A DNA stretch of 64,000 bases from Mycolicibacterium tokaiense (lineage in GTDB: Bacteria > Actinomycetota > Actinomycetes > Mycobacteriales > Mycobacteriaceae). Location: assembly GCF_010725885.1 (NCBI RefSeq), contig NZ_AP022600.1, positions 1,488,001 to 1,552,000 of the forward strand, read 5' to 3'. Every line of letters begins with the position of its first letter. Within the stretch, counting starts at the first letter, position 1. A program made the position numbers and the translations under genes. Of the stretch, positions 25,248 through 34,198 are shown piece after piece. The notes under the pieces were generated by a model. It did no database searches. It was not told the origin of the DNA and saw nothing but the letters and a program-made list of their open reading frames with translations.

Positions 25248-26684
25248 CTAGCGCGGCAGCACAGGCGGCACGAAGTCGAACGTCATCCCCAGCAGCCACA
25301 CCAGAGCCAGCACCACCGGCAGGTGGAAAACGAACTGCAGGAACGTGAATCCCACCAGATCACGAGCCCGCAGACCGAGGACTGCGAGCAGCGGCAACAT
25401 GAAGAACGGGTTGATCAGGTTCGGTAGCGCTTCGGCCACGTTGTAGATCTGCACCGTCCAGCCCAGGTTCATCCCGACATCGGTGGCCGACTGCATGACG
25501 TAGGGCGCCTCGACCAACCACTTCCCTCCGCCGGAGGGCACGAACAGACCGAGCACCACGGTGTAAAGAGCGATCACCACCGCGAACCATCCACCGCCGA
25601 CGGTGGTGAACGCCTGCGCCAGCAGATCGGAGACGGTGTGGCCGTTGCGCCCCTCGGCTGTGGTGAGGATGGCGGCCATCGCGGCGTACAGCGGGAACTG
25701 AACCAGGATTCCGCCGGTGGCCGGCACCGCCCCGGCGACCGCCTGCAGAAACCGCCGCGGCGTCCCGTGCAGCACCAGACCGAGGATCAAGAACACCAGC
25801 AGGTACCCGTTGAGGCTGCTCACCACCGTCAGGACCGGCTTGGTGACCAATTGGGAGATCAACCAGCCCAATGTCATCAGCCCGGCCACGATCGGCAGGA
25901 TGCGGCTGTACTCCAGCCACTCGCCGGGCCGCGACCGGGGCGGCACCTCGTCGCGCTGATCGTCGAGGTCGATCTCCATCGCCTCGGCGGTCCTGATGGC
26001 CACGCCGCGGGGTGCGGAGAAATGCGCGATGACGGCGGTGATCACCATGATCACCGCGCACATGAGCAGCGACTGCCACGTGAAGATGGTGGCGCCGAAG
26101 TCCAGGACCCCGGTGATGGCCAGCAGTTCCGGCGGCAGCGAGCCGGCGGTGGCCTGTAGCTGCGCCGCCGACGACGACATGCCCAGCGCCCACACGGCAC
26201 CCAGACCCATGAACGCCGCGGCGCCGAGCGCGCGGTAGTCCACCCGCAGATCACTGCGCCGCGCGATGGCGCGGGCCAGCAATCCTGCGAACACCAGGCT
26301 CAGACCCCAGTTCAGGAACGACACCGACATGGCCAGCACTGCAACAAAACTGACGGCACTACGGGCGTTCTGCGGCACCATCGCCAGGCGGTCGATCATG
26401 CGAGCCACCGGCGGACTGGTGGCCACCACGTATCCCGTCAACACCACCATCGCCATCTGCAGCGTGAAGGTGGCCAGGTCCCAGAACCCGTCACCGAACG
26501 CAGTCACCACCGTCTGCGGTGAGGAACCGTTGGCCAGCGCGGCGACGGCGACGACGACCACCCCGGCCAGCGCGAACACATACGCGTCCGGGAACCACTT
26601 CTCCGTCCACCCGGCCAGCGACTGGGCGACGCGCGCCAGCCCTTTCTCCGAAGGTGCACCGTCGGTGGCCGGCCCGGCGCTCAT
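25248..26684 (-). CDS. Short-chain fatty acid transporter (AtoE family)
   Basis: A 478-residue membrane transporter with roughly 11-12 helices. The family's features are visible: WTEKWFPDAYVFAL, LTGYVVATSPPVARMI, SFLNWGLSLVFAGLLARAIAR, VPSGGGKWLVEAPYV near the C-terminal third, and AEALPNLINPFFMLPLL. AtoE-type proteins take up acetoacetate and butyrate. The ATG overlaps the acetolactate-synthase-like stop (ATGA), so expression is coupled. This suggests the enzyme and transporter act on related short-chain acids. Confidence 0.9.
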   Translation of the reverse strand: MSAGPATDGAPSEKGLARVAQSLAGWTEKWFPDAYVFALAGVVVVAVAALANGSSPQTVVTAFGDGFWDLATFTLQMAMVVLTGYVVATSPPVARMIDRLAMVPQNARSAVSFVAVLAMSVSFLNWGLSLVFAGLLARAIARRSDLRVDYRALGAAAFMGLGAVWALGMSSSAAQLQATAGSLPPELLAITGVLDFGATIFTWQSLLMCAVIMVITAVIAHFSAPRGVAIRTAEAMEIDLDDQRDEVPPRSRPGEWLEYSRILPIVAGLMTLGWLISQLVTKPVLTVVSSLNGYLLVFLILGLVLHGTPRRFLQAVAGAVPATGGILVQFPLYAAMAAILTTAEGRNGHTVSDLLAQAFTTVGGGWFAVVIALYTVVLGLFVPSGGGKWLVEAPYVMQSATDVGMNLGWTVQIYNVAEALPNLINPFFMLPLLAVLGLRARDLVGFTFLQFVFHLPVVLALVWLLGMTFDFVPPVLPR

Positions 26685-28342
26685 GACCAGGACTCGTCCA
26701 GCTCACCGAGGCTGGCGATCAGGGCACTGTTGGCGCCGTAGTCCACCGGGCAGGCGATGACGCTGACAGTGGCGTCCGACAGCGCCCGCTGCAGCGTCGG
26801 CAGTAACTCGGCGGCGGAGGTGATGCGGTACCCGGTGGCACCAAAACTCTCGGCGTAGGCAACGAAGTCGGGGTTGGCGAACCGGGTGTCCACGTTGTGG
26901 CCGATCTCGAGGTCCATCTTCCAGCTGATCAGACCATAGGCGTCGTCAACCCACACCAGGATCACCATCGGGGTGCCTACCCGCAGCGCGGTCTCGATCT
27001 CCTGGGAGTTCATCAGGAACGATCCGTCACCGGTGGCCACCAGGATGTTGGCCTCGGGCCGGGCAATCTTGGCGGCGATCCCGCCCGGCACCGTCCAACC
27101 CATCGTGGACAGGCCGTTGGAGATCAGGCAGGTGTTCGGCTCATAGGTCGGGTACAGCCGGGCCATCCACATCTTGAGCGCACCGGTGTCCACCAGAACG
27201 ATGTCGTTGCGCCGCAGGGCTTGGCGGGTGTCGGCGACGATGCGCGCCGGGGTCAGCGGGAAGCTGTCGTCGACCCGACCGCGGTCGAGTTCCTCGGCGA
27301 GCAGGTCCCGGATCCGTTCACTGCCCGAGGAATACGGCTCATCGAGCGTCACCGCCGCCGCCAACGCGTCGAGGCACCGACCGATGTCGGCCTGCAGTCC
27401 CACCGCCACGTCGTAGTGCACGTCGACCTCTGCCGGGAACCGGTGGATGTGGATGATCCTGGTCTCACCCCGGGGATTGATGCGTACCGGGTCGAACTCC
27501 TGCAACTCATAACCGGCGGCGACGATCACGTCGGCCTGGTCGAATCCGAAGTTCACGTAATCGTGGCGCATGAAGCCGACCGCGCCGAGGGCCAGCGGGT
27601 GATCGTCGGGCATCACGCCCTTGCCGTGGAAGGTGGTCGCCACCGGCATTCCGAGTGACTCGGCGAATCGGCGCACCGCCGCGGCGGCCTCCCCACGCAC
27701 TGCACCGTGGCCGGCGAGTAGCACCGGATTCCGGGCCCCTTGCAGGATTTCGGCGGCGCGTGCGATCTGCGCGGCGGCCGGATCATCGGGCCGCGGCATG
27801 TTGATCGGCAGCGGGAAGCCACCGGCGGGGGCGTCTGCTTCTTCGACGTCCTCGGGCACCGCGAGATACACGGCCCCGGGCCGTTCGGTCTGCGCGAGCT
27901 TGAATGCCTTGCGCACCATCTCCGGTACCGCGCCCGGAGTGGCGATCAGGGCCGACCACTTGGTCACCGGGGTGAACATCGAAACCAGATCCACGCTCTG
28001 GTGCGATTCCTTGTAGTTACGCTGCATCCCGACCTGCGCCGAAAGCGCGAGCACCGGAGTGGAATTCGTGGTCGCGTCGGCAACGCCCAGCAGCAGGTTG
28101 ATTGCGCCGGGGCCCAGGGTCGCCGAGCACACCCCAGCTCTGCCGGTCAGGCGCCCGTAGACCTCGGCCATGAACGACGCGCCCTGTTCGTGGCGGGTCA
28201 GCACGTAGTCGATCGAGGATCTCGACAATGCGTCGACCAATCGGATGTTCTCTTCACCCGGTATCCCGAAGACGTGCGTGACGCCCTCGTTCTCCAGACA
28301 CTCGACGATCAGTTCAGCGGTGGTGCGCCCGGGATCCGGCAT
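26681..28342 (-). CDS. Acetolactate synthase large-subunit-like ThDP enzyme
   Basis: A 553-residue thiamine-diphosphate enzyme with three domains. The PYR domain carries the catalytic Glu in TRHEQGASFMAEVYGRLTG and the oxyacid-pocket SHQSVDLVSMFTPVTKW. The middle domain follows from about 190 (AAEILQGARNPVLLAGHGA). The PP domain has the Mg/ThDP motif GDGSFLMNSQEIETA. Overall it resembles catabolic acetolactate synthase (AlsS) in length and motifs. No small regulatory subunit gene is adjacent, as expected for a catabolic enzyme. It is coupled to the AtoE-type transporter. Other ThDP decarboxylases or ligases of this superfamily remain possible. Confidence 0.87.
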   Translation of the reverse strand: MPDPGRTTAELIVECLENEGVTHVFGIPGEENIRLVDALSRSSIDYVLTRHEQGASFMAEVYGRLTGRAGVCSATLGPGAINLLLGVADATTNSTPVLALSAQVGMQRNYKESHQSVDLVSMFTPVTKWSALIATPGAVPEMVRKAFKLAQTERPGAVYLAVPEDVEEADAPAGGFPLPINMPRPDDPAAAQIARAAEILQGARNPVLLAGHGAVRGEAAAAVRRFAESLGMPVATTFHGKGVMPDDHPLALGAVGFMRHDYVNFGFDQADVIVAAGYELQEFDPVRINPRGETRIIHIHRFPAEVDVHYDVAVGLQADIGRCLDALAAAVTLDEPYSSGSERIRDLLAEELDRGRVDDSFPLTPARIVADTRQALRRNDIVLVDTGALKMWMARLYPTYEPNTCLISNGLSTMGWTVPGGIAAKIARPEANILVATGDGSFLMNSQEIETALRVGTPMVILVWVDDAYGLISWKMDLEIGHNVDTRFANPDFVAYAESFGATGYRITSAAELLPTLQRALSDATVSVIACPVDYGANSALIASLGELDESWS

Positions 28343-29198
28343 CAGCCGAGCTAACCACAGCAGCGTTGTGCGGCCTAGGGGGCACGGTGCGCCACCGTCC
28401 CCACAGCAGGGTGGCTGCGACCACCGGTGTCATGGCCAGAAGGTAGACGACCGTGCTGGTGGTGATCGACATGGCGGAACCGGTGAACGTGTCCAGTCCG
28501 GCCGCCACCACGAGATTGCCTCCGCCGTGCACGATCGTCGAGGGCCACACCGATCCACTGCGGCCCCACACAAAGCCGATGAGGAACTCCAGCAGGACGG
28601 ACAGCGGGATCCACAGCACCATCGCGATGACCGCGTCCCACGCCGAGGTCTGCGCGCCGAAATAGCCGACCCAGGGCAGTGGCCAGTGCCAGACTCCCCA
28701 GATCAGGCCGGTGGCAAAGGTGGTGGCCACCGGCCTGCCCGGTAGCAGCCGATCCCGTAGGTACGCGGTCCAGCCGAACTCCTCACCGAAGAAGATCGGC
28801 ATCGCCAGCAGCGGTATCACCGGGATGGCGGCGATGAAGAGCAGATGCTGTGACCAGTCGGTGGCCGCCGGGTTCCACAGGCCACCGGCCCAGGCGATGA
28901 GCAGCGCGATACCCAGGATCAGGGGCGGTAATGCCGAAGCAAAGACATAGATCCGCCAGTTCCGGCGCAGCCCGAGCCGCAGTCCGGCGTCGGCAAAGCC
29001 CTCTCGGGTGATCCAGCGCCGCACGATCACCGCTGCGGCTGCGGGGATGAATGCGGCGGTGATCAGCTGGATCACCGGATCGTCCAGGCCCAATCCCATC
29101 GCGCCGACCGCGGCCCACGCCACCCATGCGGGTCCGAAGGACAGGGCGATATAGCTGAGAATTCCGGTTCGTCGTGTCGATGACCGCATGATCTCCAT
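28314..29198 (-). CDS. CPBP family intramembrane metalloprotease
   Basis: A 294-residue polytopic membrane protein of the CPBP/Abi (Rce1-like) family. The glutamyl catalytic motif EEFGWTAYLRDRLLP (E139-E140...R) and the metal-ligand histidines in GLIWGVWHWPLPW and TIVHGGGNLVVAAG are present, so it should be active. Substrates in bacteria are mostly unknown. The start ATG at 29198 lacks a strong ribosome binding site, and ATG 29189 (preceded by GGAG) is an alternative. Its end overlaps the start of the acetolactate-synthase-like gene by 29 bases, which suggests one operon. Confidence 0.87.
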   Translation of the reverse strand: MEIMRSSTRRTGILSYIALSFGPAWVAWAAVGAMGLGLDDPVIQLITAAFIPAAAAVIVRRWITREGFADAGLRLGLRRNWRIYVFASALPPLILGIALLIAWAGGLWNPAATDWSQHLLFIAAIPVIPLLAMPIFFGEEFGWTAYLRDRLLPGRPVATTFATGLIWGVWHWPLPWVGYFGAQTSAWDAVIAMVLWIPLSVLLEFLIGFVWGRSGSVWPSTIVHGGGNLVVAAGLDTFTGSAMSITTSTVVYLLAMTPVVAATLLWGRWRTVPPRPHNAAVVSSADAGSRAHHR

Positions 29199-29335
29199 CT
29201 GACCGCCTGCCGCTTCCGGGGACAACGGGGGCATCTCCCCTAGTGATGGTGGGGGTATCCCCCGCATCTGCGGAATAGGTCTCGCCGGAGCTGCGTTGCG
29301 CGACGGAGTTGGACCTACACACCGGGAGGCGCGCA

Positions 29336-30004
29336 ATGCGGATCGGAATCATCGGAGCAGGCCTCATCGGCGGGACGCTGACGCGGCGACTACGCCACCT
29401 CGGTCACGAGGTGGCCGTCGCCAACTCGCGTTCGCCTGAGACGCTCGCCGAGCTGGCCGCCGAGACCGGAGCCACCGCGGTGTGGGCGAAGGATGCGGCG
29501 GCCGACGCCGATCTGGTGATCGTCAGTATTCCGCAGAAGAACGTTCCCGATCTGGCGGACGGCATCGTCGACGCGCGCACATCGGGCGCGCCGGTGATCG
29601 AGACCAACAACTACTACCCCCAGCAGCGTGACGGTGAGATCGCCGCGATCGAAGACGGCCAGGTCGAGAGCGCGTGGGTGGCCGAGCAGATCGGTGCACC
29701 CGTCTACAAGGTATTCAACGGCATCTGGTGGAAGCACCTGCTCGAAGGCGGCAAGCCGCCCGGCGCGGCGGGGCGGATCGCCCTTCCCGTCGCGGGCGAG
29801 GACGGCGCGGGGCGCGACCTGGTGCACGACCTCGTAGATCAGCTCGGTTTTGATCCGGTGAACGCCGGGTCCATCGCCGAGTCGTGGCGCCAACAGCCGG
29901 GAACACCGGTGTACGGCAAAGACTTCGATGTAGCGAAGACCATCGCGGCGCTGGCTCAGGCATCACGTGAACGAACCCCGGAGTGGTCCGCCCGCACCGC
30001 GTGA
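29336..30004 (+). CDS. NAD(P)-binding oxidoreductase (F420-dependent NADP reductase-like)
   Basis: A 222-residue Rossmann protein with IGIIGAGLIGGTLTRRLRHLGHEV at the N-terminus, ANSRSPETLAELAAE where NADPH specificity is set, and VIETNNYYPQQRDG, YKVFNGIWWKHLLEGGKP and GRIALPVAGEDGAGRDLVHDLVDQLG further on. It matches the NADP oxidoreductase, coenzyme-F420-dependent family, or a ketopantoate-reductase-like relative. GGGAGG lies six bases before the ATG. It is divergent from the CPBP gene. A decayed member of the same broad family lies at 22996-23450. Confidence 0.87.
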   Translation: MRIGIIGAGLIGGTLTRRLRHLGHEVAVANSRSPETLAELAAETGATAVWAKDAAADADLVIVSIPQKNVPDLADGIVDARTSGAPVIETNNYYPQQRDGEIAAIEDGQVESAWVAEQIGAPVYKVFNGIWWKHLLEGGKPPGAAGRIALPVAGEDGAGRDLVHDLVDQLGFDPVNAGSIAESWRQQPGTPVYGKDFDVAKTIAALAQASRERTPEWSARTA

Positions 30005-30029
30005 ACTGAACCGCCTACCCTGGGGTCCC

Positions 30030-31997
30030 ATGGCAACCTTCGGCTCCTGGCCCACCCCGGTGACCTCTGAACTCGTGGTTCGCACGGCCGCCGGTCTCGG
30101 TGATGTCCGGATCCAGGACGAAGCCGTGGTGTGGTCTGAGCAGCGACCGAACGAAGGCGGACGTACTCAGTTGGTCCGCCGCCTCGGCACCGGGGAAGCC
30201 TCCGATGTGCTGGCACCCGGCTTCAACGCCCGCACGGCGGTGCACGAGTACGGCGGCGGCGCATGGTGGTTGGCCGGTGAGCGGGTGTGGTTCACCAACT
30301 GGTCAGACCAACGGCTCTACACCGTCATCGGAGCCGAAGCGCCCGTACCGGTGACCCCCGAGCCGGACGTGCCGCGTGGTGATCGATGGGCCGACGGCTG
30401 CGTGACCCCGGATGGCCGGTGGGCCCTGGTGGTGCGCGAACATCACCGGCCCGGCGGCGGCCCCGTCGACGTGGTCAACGAGATCGTCGTGCTCGACGCC
30501 GCCGGTGAGCTGGCTCCACGGGTGCTGGTCACCGGGCCCGATTTTGTCTCCGACCCGCGCGTATCCCCCGGCGGTGACGCAGTGTGCTGGTTGCAGTGGT
30601 CGCATCCCGACATGCCCTGGGACGGAACCGAATTGTGTGTAGCAGCTCTCACCGACAGCGACATCGGCCCCACCCTGGGTGAGGTGCGGGTGGTCGCGGG
30701 GCGCCCGGACGGTGAGTCGGTGAGCGAGCCCCGGTGGGCCGGTGACGGCAGCCTGTGGTTCATCTCCGACCGGTCGGACTGGTGGAACCTCTACCGCTGG
30801 GTTCCCGGGGGTGACCGGGTTGATCCCATGGTGACCATGGATGCCGAGATCGGCGGGCCGCAATGGGTGTTCGGACAGTCGAGCTATGCGTTCCTGTCCG
30901 GCGGTCGCACAGTCTTCGCGTCGTCGCACAACGGTCTCGGTTTCCTCGCGATCCGGCTCGCCGACGGTCGGGTTGTCGACGTAGACCTGCCGTACACGTC
31001 GTTCGGCTCGATCCAGGCCGAAGGCGACCGGGTCGTCTTCATCGGCGCGTCGTCCGTGGCCGAGCCGGCCGTTGCAGCACTGACGGTCGGGGAGCACGGC
31101 GACGTAGTGGACTCCGGAATCCTGCGCGCACCACGTGAACTCGGGCTGGATCAGGCCTGGTTTTCGGTGCCTGAGCCGATCTCGTTCCCCACCAGCGGTG
31201 GCCGCACCGCGCATGCCCTGTTCTACCCGCCCACCAACCCGGATGTGCAATCGACACCCGGGGAACTGCCGCCCCTGCTGGTGCTGATCCACGGTGGCCC
31301 CACCAGCGCCGCCCGGTCCCTGCTGCAGCTCGGCACGCAATATTGGACCAGTAGGGGTTTCGCGGTGGTGGACGTCAACTATGGCGGGTCCACCGGATAT
31401 GGACGGAATTACCGCAACCAGCTGCGCAACCAGTGGGGTGTGGTCGATCTCGATGACTGCGAGGCCGCCGCCCGGTGGCTGGCCGAGCAGGGCCGGGTGG
31501 ACCCGGCCAGGCTGTGCATCCGTGGTGGATCGGCCGGCGGATACACCACGTTGGCCGCGCTGGCGTTCCGTGACACGTTCACCGCCGGAGCCAGTCACTA
31601 CGGGGTGGCTGACCTCGAGGCTCTGGCCGCCGAGACACACAAGTTCGAAAGCCGGTACCTCGACCGCCTCATCGGCCCCTATCCCGAACGCCGCGACCTG
31701 TACATCGAGCGCTCACCGATCCACCACGTCGACGGGTTCGACCGGCCACTGATCGTGCTGCAGGGGCTCGAGGACGAAGTGGTGCCCCCGAATCAGGCCG
31801 AGATGATCGTCGACGCGCTACGCGCCAAAGGTGTGCCGGTCGCCTACGTCGCCTTCGACGGTGAGCAACACGGGTTCCGGCAGGCGGCCAACATCCGACG
31901 CGCGCTGGACTCTGAATTGTCTTTCTATGCACAGGTTTTCGGGTTCGATCTGCCGGCCGACGAGCACATCGAGCCGGTGGTCGTGGAGAACCTGTAA
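30030..31997 (+). CDS. Prolyl oligopeptidase family serine peptidase (S9)
   Basis: A 655-residue two-domain peptidase: an N-terminal beta-propeller (about 1-390) gating a C-terminal alpha/beta-hydrolase. The catalytic triad is visible as S501 in GGSAGGY, D582 in LEDEVVPP and H614 in GEQHGF. The oxyanion-hole region is LIHGGPTSAAR. It has no signal peptide, so it is probably cytosolic and cleaves short peptides or acyl-peptides. The ATG at 30030 is chosen with TACCCT eight bases upstream. A GTG at 29967 would overlap the previous gene by 38 bases. Confidence 0.92.
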   Translation: MATFGSWPTPVTSELVVRTAAGLGDVRIQDEAVVWSEQRPNEGGRTQLVRRLGTGEASDVLAPGFNARTAVHEYGGGAWWLAGERVWFTNWSDQRLYTVIGAEAPVPVTPEPDVPRGDRWADGCVTPDGRWALVVREHHRPGGGPVDVVNEIVVLDAAGELAPRVLVTGPDFVSDPRVSPGGDAVCWLQWSHPDMPWDGTELCVAALTDSDIGPTLGEVRVVAGRPDGESVSEPRWAGDGSLWFISDRSDWWNLYRWVPGGDRVDPMVTMDAEIGGPQWVFGQSSYAFLSGGRTVFASSHNGLGFLAIRLADGRVVDVDLPYTSFGSIQAEGDRVVFIGASSVAEPAVAALTVGEHGDVVDSGILRAPRELGLDQAWFSVPEPISFPTSGGRTAHALFYPPTNPDVQSTPGELPPLLVLIHGGPTSAARSLLQLGTQYWTSRGFAVVDVNYGGSTGYGRNYRNQLRNQWGVVDLDDCEAAARWLAEQGRVDPARLCIRGGSAGGYTTLAALAFRDTFTAGASHYGVADLEALAAETHKFESRYLDRLIGPYPERRDLYIERSPIHHVDGFDRPLIVLQGLEDEVVPPNQAEMIVDALRAKGVPVAYVAFDGEQHGFRQAANIRRALDSELSFYAQVFGFDLPADEHIEPVVVENL

Positions 31998-32010
31998 GAG
32001 TGGTTGACGC

Positions 32011-32874
32011 TCAGTCCAGCCCGAGCTTGGCCGCCAGATCCAGCACCGCCTCGGCACGCGCCCGGGTGGGCCCGACGCTGCCGTCGTACACGCCGGTGGG
32101 TGCGTCCAGACAGGCCAGGGTGCGGTGCGCCTCGTCGATGTCCAGCGGCGAGGGGCTCAGCAGCGCATTGATGGCGTCGGCGTGCGCGGCGTCCAGACAC
32201 AGGCGAGCGGTCATGCCGGCGCTCTTGGCCACGTCGGTATCGCGGGCCAGATCCTGGGCGGCCGAACGCAACGTCGGACCGTCGATCGGCGCGGGCAACC
32301 CGGCGGCGCGGCTGGCGATCACCAGTCGGGCTCGCGCGTAGGCCAGCACCGTGGGCTCAGCGCTCATCCCGGTGTCGCGACGGAAGTCGCCGACGCCGAA
32401 GGCAATTCGAGAGCAGCCCGGAGTGCGCGCGACCTCGAGGGCGCACTCGATGCCCAGGGCCGACTCGATCAACGCGACCACCGGTGTGCCGACGGGCAAC
32501 CGGGCTGCGGTCGCGCTGATGTCGTCGGCGGATTCCGTCTTGGCCAACATCACCCCGGCCAGGCCGGGCGCGTCCGCCACCGCCGCCAGGTCCTCACTCC
32601 ACCTCGGGCTGCTCACGCAGTTGATCCGCACCCAGGCCGACCGGTCGTCGCGCAGGTACTCGGCCACCGTTCGTCGGCCGGCATCCTTGAGCGCATCGGG
32701 CAGCCCGTCTTCGATGTCGAGAACCACCACATCGGCGGTGCTCGCATCGGCGGCGTCGAACGCGTCGGAGCCCTCCGGCAGGCCCGGTTGCAGCAGCCAC
32801 GTCCGTGCCAACGACCAGTGCGGCTTGCGGACACGCTCGGCCAGCTGCGAAGAAACCAGACTCATGGCCTCCAT
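32011..32874 (-). CDS. HpcH/HpaI aldolase/citrate lyase family protein (CitE-like)
   Basis: A 287-residue TIM-barrel lyase. LARTWLLQPGL, VVVLDIEDGLPDALKDAGR (metal-binding Asp/Glu region), WVRINCVSSPRW (substrate-phosphate Arg), GVMLAKTESADDI, VVALIESALGIECALEVA and IAFGVGDFRRDTGM are the family landmarks. Members without the other citrate-lyase subunits act as malyl-CoA or citramalyl-CoA lyases or beta-methylmalyl-CoA thioesterases, and no such subunits are nearby. The ATG at 32874 was kept; ATG 32865 is an alternative. It is convergent with the peptidase, 13 bases apart. Confidence 0.88.
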   Translation of the reverse strand: MEAMSLVSSQLAERVRKPHWSLARTWLLQPGLPEGSDAFDAADASTADVVVLDIEDGLPDALKDAGRRTVAEYLRDDRSAWVRINCVSSPRWSEDLAAVADAPGLAGVMLAKTESADDISATAARLPVGTPVVALIESALGIECALEVARTPGCSRIAFGVGDFRRDTGMSAEPTVLAYARARLVIASRAAGLPAPIDGPTLRSAAQDLARDTDVAKSAGMTARLCLDAAHADAINALLSPSPLDIDEAHRTLACLDAPTGVYDGSVGPTRARAEAVLDLAAKLGLD

Positions 32875-32925
32875 GGTGGGGGGAAGCGGTCCTCAGGCCA
32901 AGGTTGTGCACATTTTGTTCACGCC

Positions 32926-34044
32926 TCAGGCACCGCGCGCCAGCTTCTGGATGGTCTGGATTTCACTGGTCCGGAAAGCCCGGCCATCCGGATGGACCAG
33001 ATCGTGCATCCACTTCTCGGGCACGGTGGCATACGGCTGCTCCCAGGAATCCCACGGGAAGTAGGTCTGGGTACGTCCGGCGACCAGACCCCAGTTGTAG
33101 GCGCCGACACCGCGCCGTTTGGCAATCGGAAGGATGTCCTCGATGGTGCTGTCGTCGCCGCGCGCCAGGTACTCCGTGCACAGGATCGGCCGCCCGAGCG
33201 GGGCGAGTTCGTCGATGCGCTCCTCGAACTGCTCCGGCGGGGCGTAGCTGTGGAAGGTGATGATGTCGGAGTTGTCCAGCTGGGTGGCCATGATGCCAGT
33301 GGGGTTGCGCCACGATCCGCGCCAGACGCCACTGGTCAGGGGCTGGGCCGGACCAACGGAGCGGGCCCACTCGAAGACCTGCGGCAGCAGCGCCGCCACC
33401 ACCTCGGCCTTGTCGCTGCGCTCGACGTCGCTGTACTGCGGTGCGGGATTGTCCGGTTCGTTCCACAGGTCCCAGCCCAGCACCCGGGGGTCGTTGCGGA
33501 ACGCTCCGATGATGCCGGTGACGTAGTCCCGCATCACCGGCTGGTACTCCGGCTTGTCGATCAGCTCGGCGCCCGGCCCCTGCACCCACCGCGAATTGTG
33601 CACACCGGCGGTCGGCGTCTTCTGCGGGCCGAGCCGTGGATGCGGGTCCCAGCACGAGTCGAACAGGACGAACAGCGGCTTGATCCCGTGACTGGCGGCG
33701 ATGTCGACGAACTGGCCCACCCGGCGCAGGAAGTTGGCCCGGTCCTGCGCCCACAGTTGGTCGTGCAGGAAGACCCGGACGGTGTTGAACCCGATCTGTC
33801 GAGCCACCTGCAGTTCCCCGTTGATCCGCCGCGGATCGTAGGTGCCGGCCTGCCACATCTCGAGCTGGTTGCTGGACGTCGCCGTGATGTAGTTCGCACC
33901 GACCAACCAGCCCTGCTGGCGGTACCAGGAATTGGCCTGTTCAGCGCTCCAGCGTGCGGTGGCCGCCGCTGCAGTGGGAGAATGCCCCAGTGCTGCGCCC
34001 ACTGCCGCGAGGGCGGAGAGTTGAAGGACGGTTCGGCGGCGCAC
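32926..34044 (-). CDS. Tat-exported cellulase-family (GH5-like) glycoside hydrolase
   Basis: A 372-residue (beta/alpha)8 glycosidase with a twin-arginine signal (RRRTVLQLSALAAVGAALG) right at the chosen start. The acid/base is the Glu of WNEP (about residue 196) and the nucleophile the Glu of CTEY (about 291). FHSYAP is another clan-A landmark. GH5 enzymes cut beta-glucan or beta-mannan with retention; the substrate is not readable. The GTG at 34044 is preferred because TAGGTT lies 7 bases upstream (34057-34052), giving a leaderless mRNA. ATG 34095 would bury the Tat motif 17 residues in. Confidence 0.85.
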   Translation of the reverse strand: MRRRTVLQLSALAAVGAALGHSPTAAAATARWSAEQANSWYRQQGWLVGANYITATSSNQLEMWQAGTYDPRRINGELQVARQIGFNTVRVFLHDQLWAQDRANFLRRVGQFVDIAASHGIKPLFVLFDSCWDPHPRLGPQKTPTAGVHNSRWVQGPGAELIDKPEYQPVMRDYVTGIIGAFRNDPRVLGWDLWNEPDNPAPQYSDVERSDKAEVVAALLPQVFEWARSVGPAQPLTSGVWRGSWRNPTGIMATQLDNSDIITFHSYAPPEQFEERIDELAPLGRPILCTEYLARGDDSTIEDILPIAKRRGVGAYNWGLVAGRTQTYFPWDSWEQPYATVPEKWMHDLVHPDGRAFRTSEIQTIQKLARGA

Positions 34045-34108
34045 TGCACCGAACCTAGGGCGTTGCGCAGCCCGGTCTCCACACCCGAATGACATTGCAA
34101 CCGTTCGG

Positions 34109-34123
34109 GTAACAAACTGTTAC
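34109..34123. promoter_or_regulatory. Palindrome GTAACA-N3-TGTTAC in a divergent promoter region
   Basis: A perfect 6-3-6 inverted repeat located about 50 bases upstream of the glycosidase -10 and about 75 bases before the penicillin-binding lipoprotein start. Both flanking genes encode exported envelope proteins, so a shared regulator is possible. The protein that binds is unknown. Confidence 0.4.
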
Positions 34124-34198
34124 ACATCCGTTGATCTGGGCATTCCAGTCAGATCGTCTACACGGCCCGCTCTGGGCCGGCTGTTCCAGAAGGGGTTG

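Noticed and set aside
30303..31640. A 445-codon open frame opposite the prolyl oligopeptidase
   Set aside because: It lies entirely antisense to a gene with an intact catalytic triad and shows no recognisable fold.
32125..34092. A 655-codon open frame on the plus strand opposite the CitE-like and GH5-like genes
   Set aside because: It is antisense to two well-supported genes, has no domain I recognise, and is an expected artefact of very high GC in third positions.
34109..34123. Reading the GTAACA palindrome as an MtrA box
   Set aside because: MtrA sites as I know them are direct repeats, whereas this is an inverted repeat; no specific regulator can be assigned.
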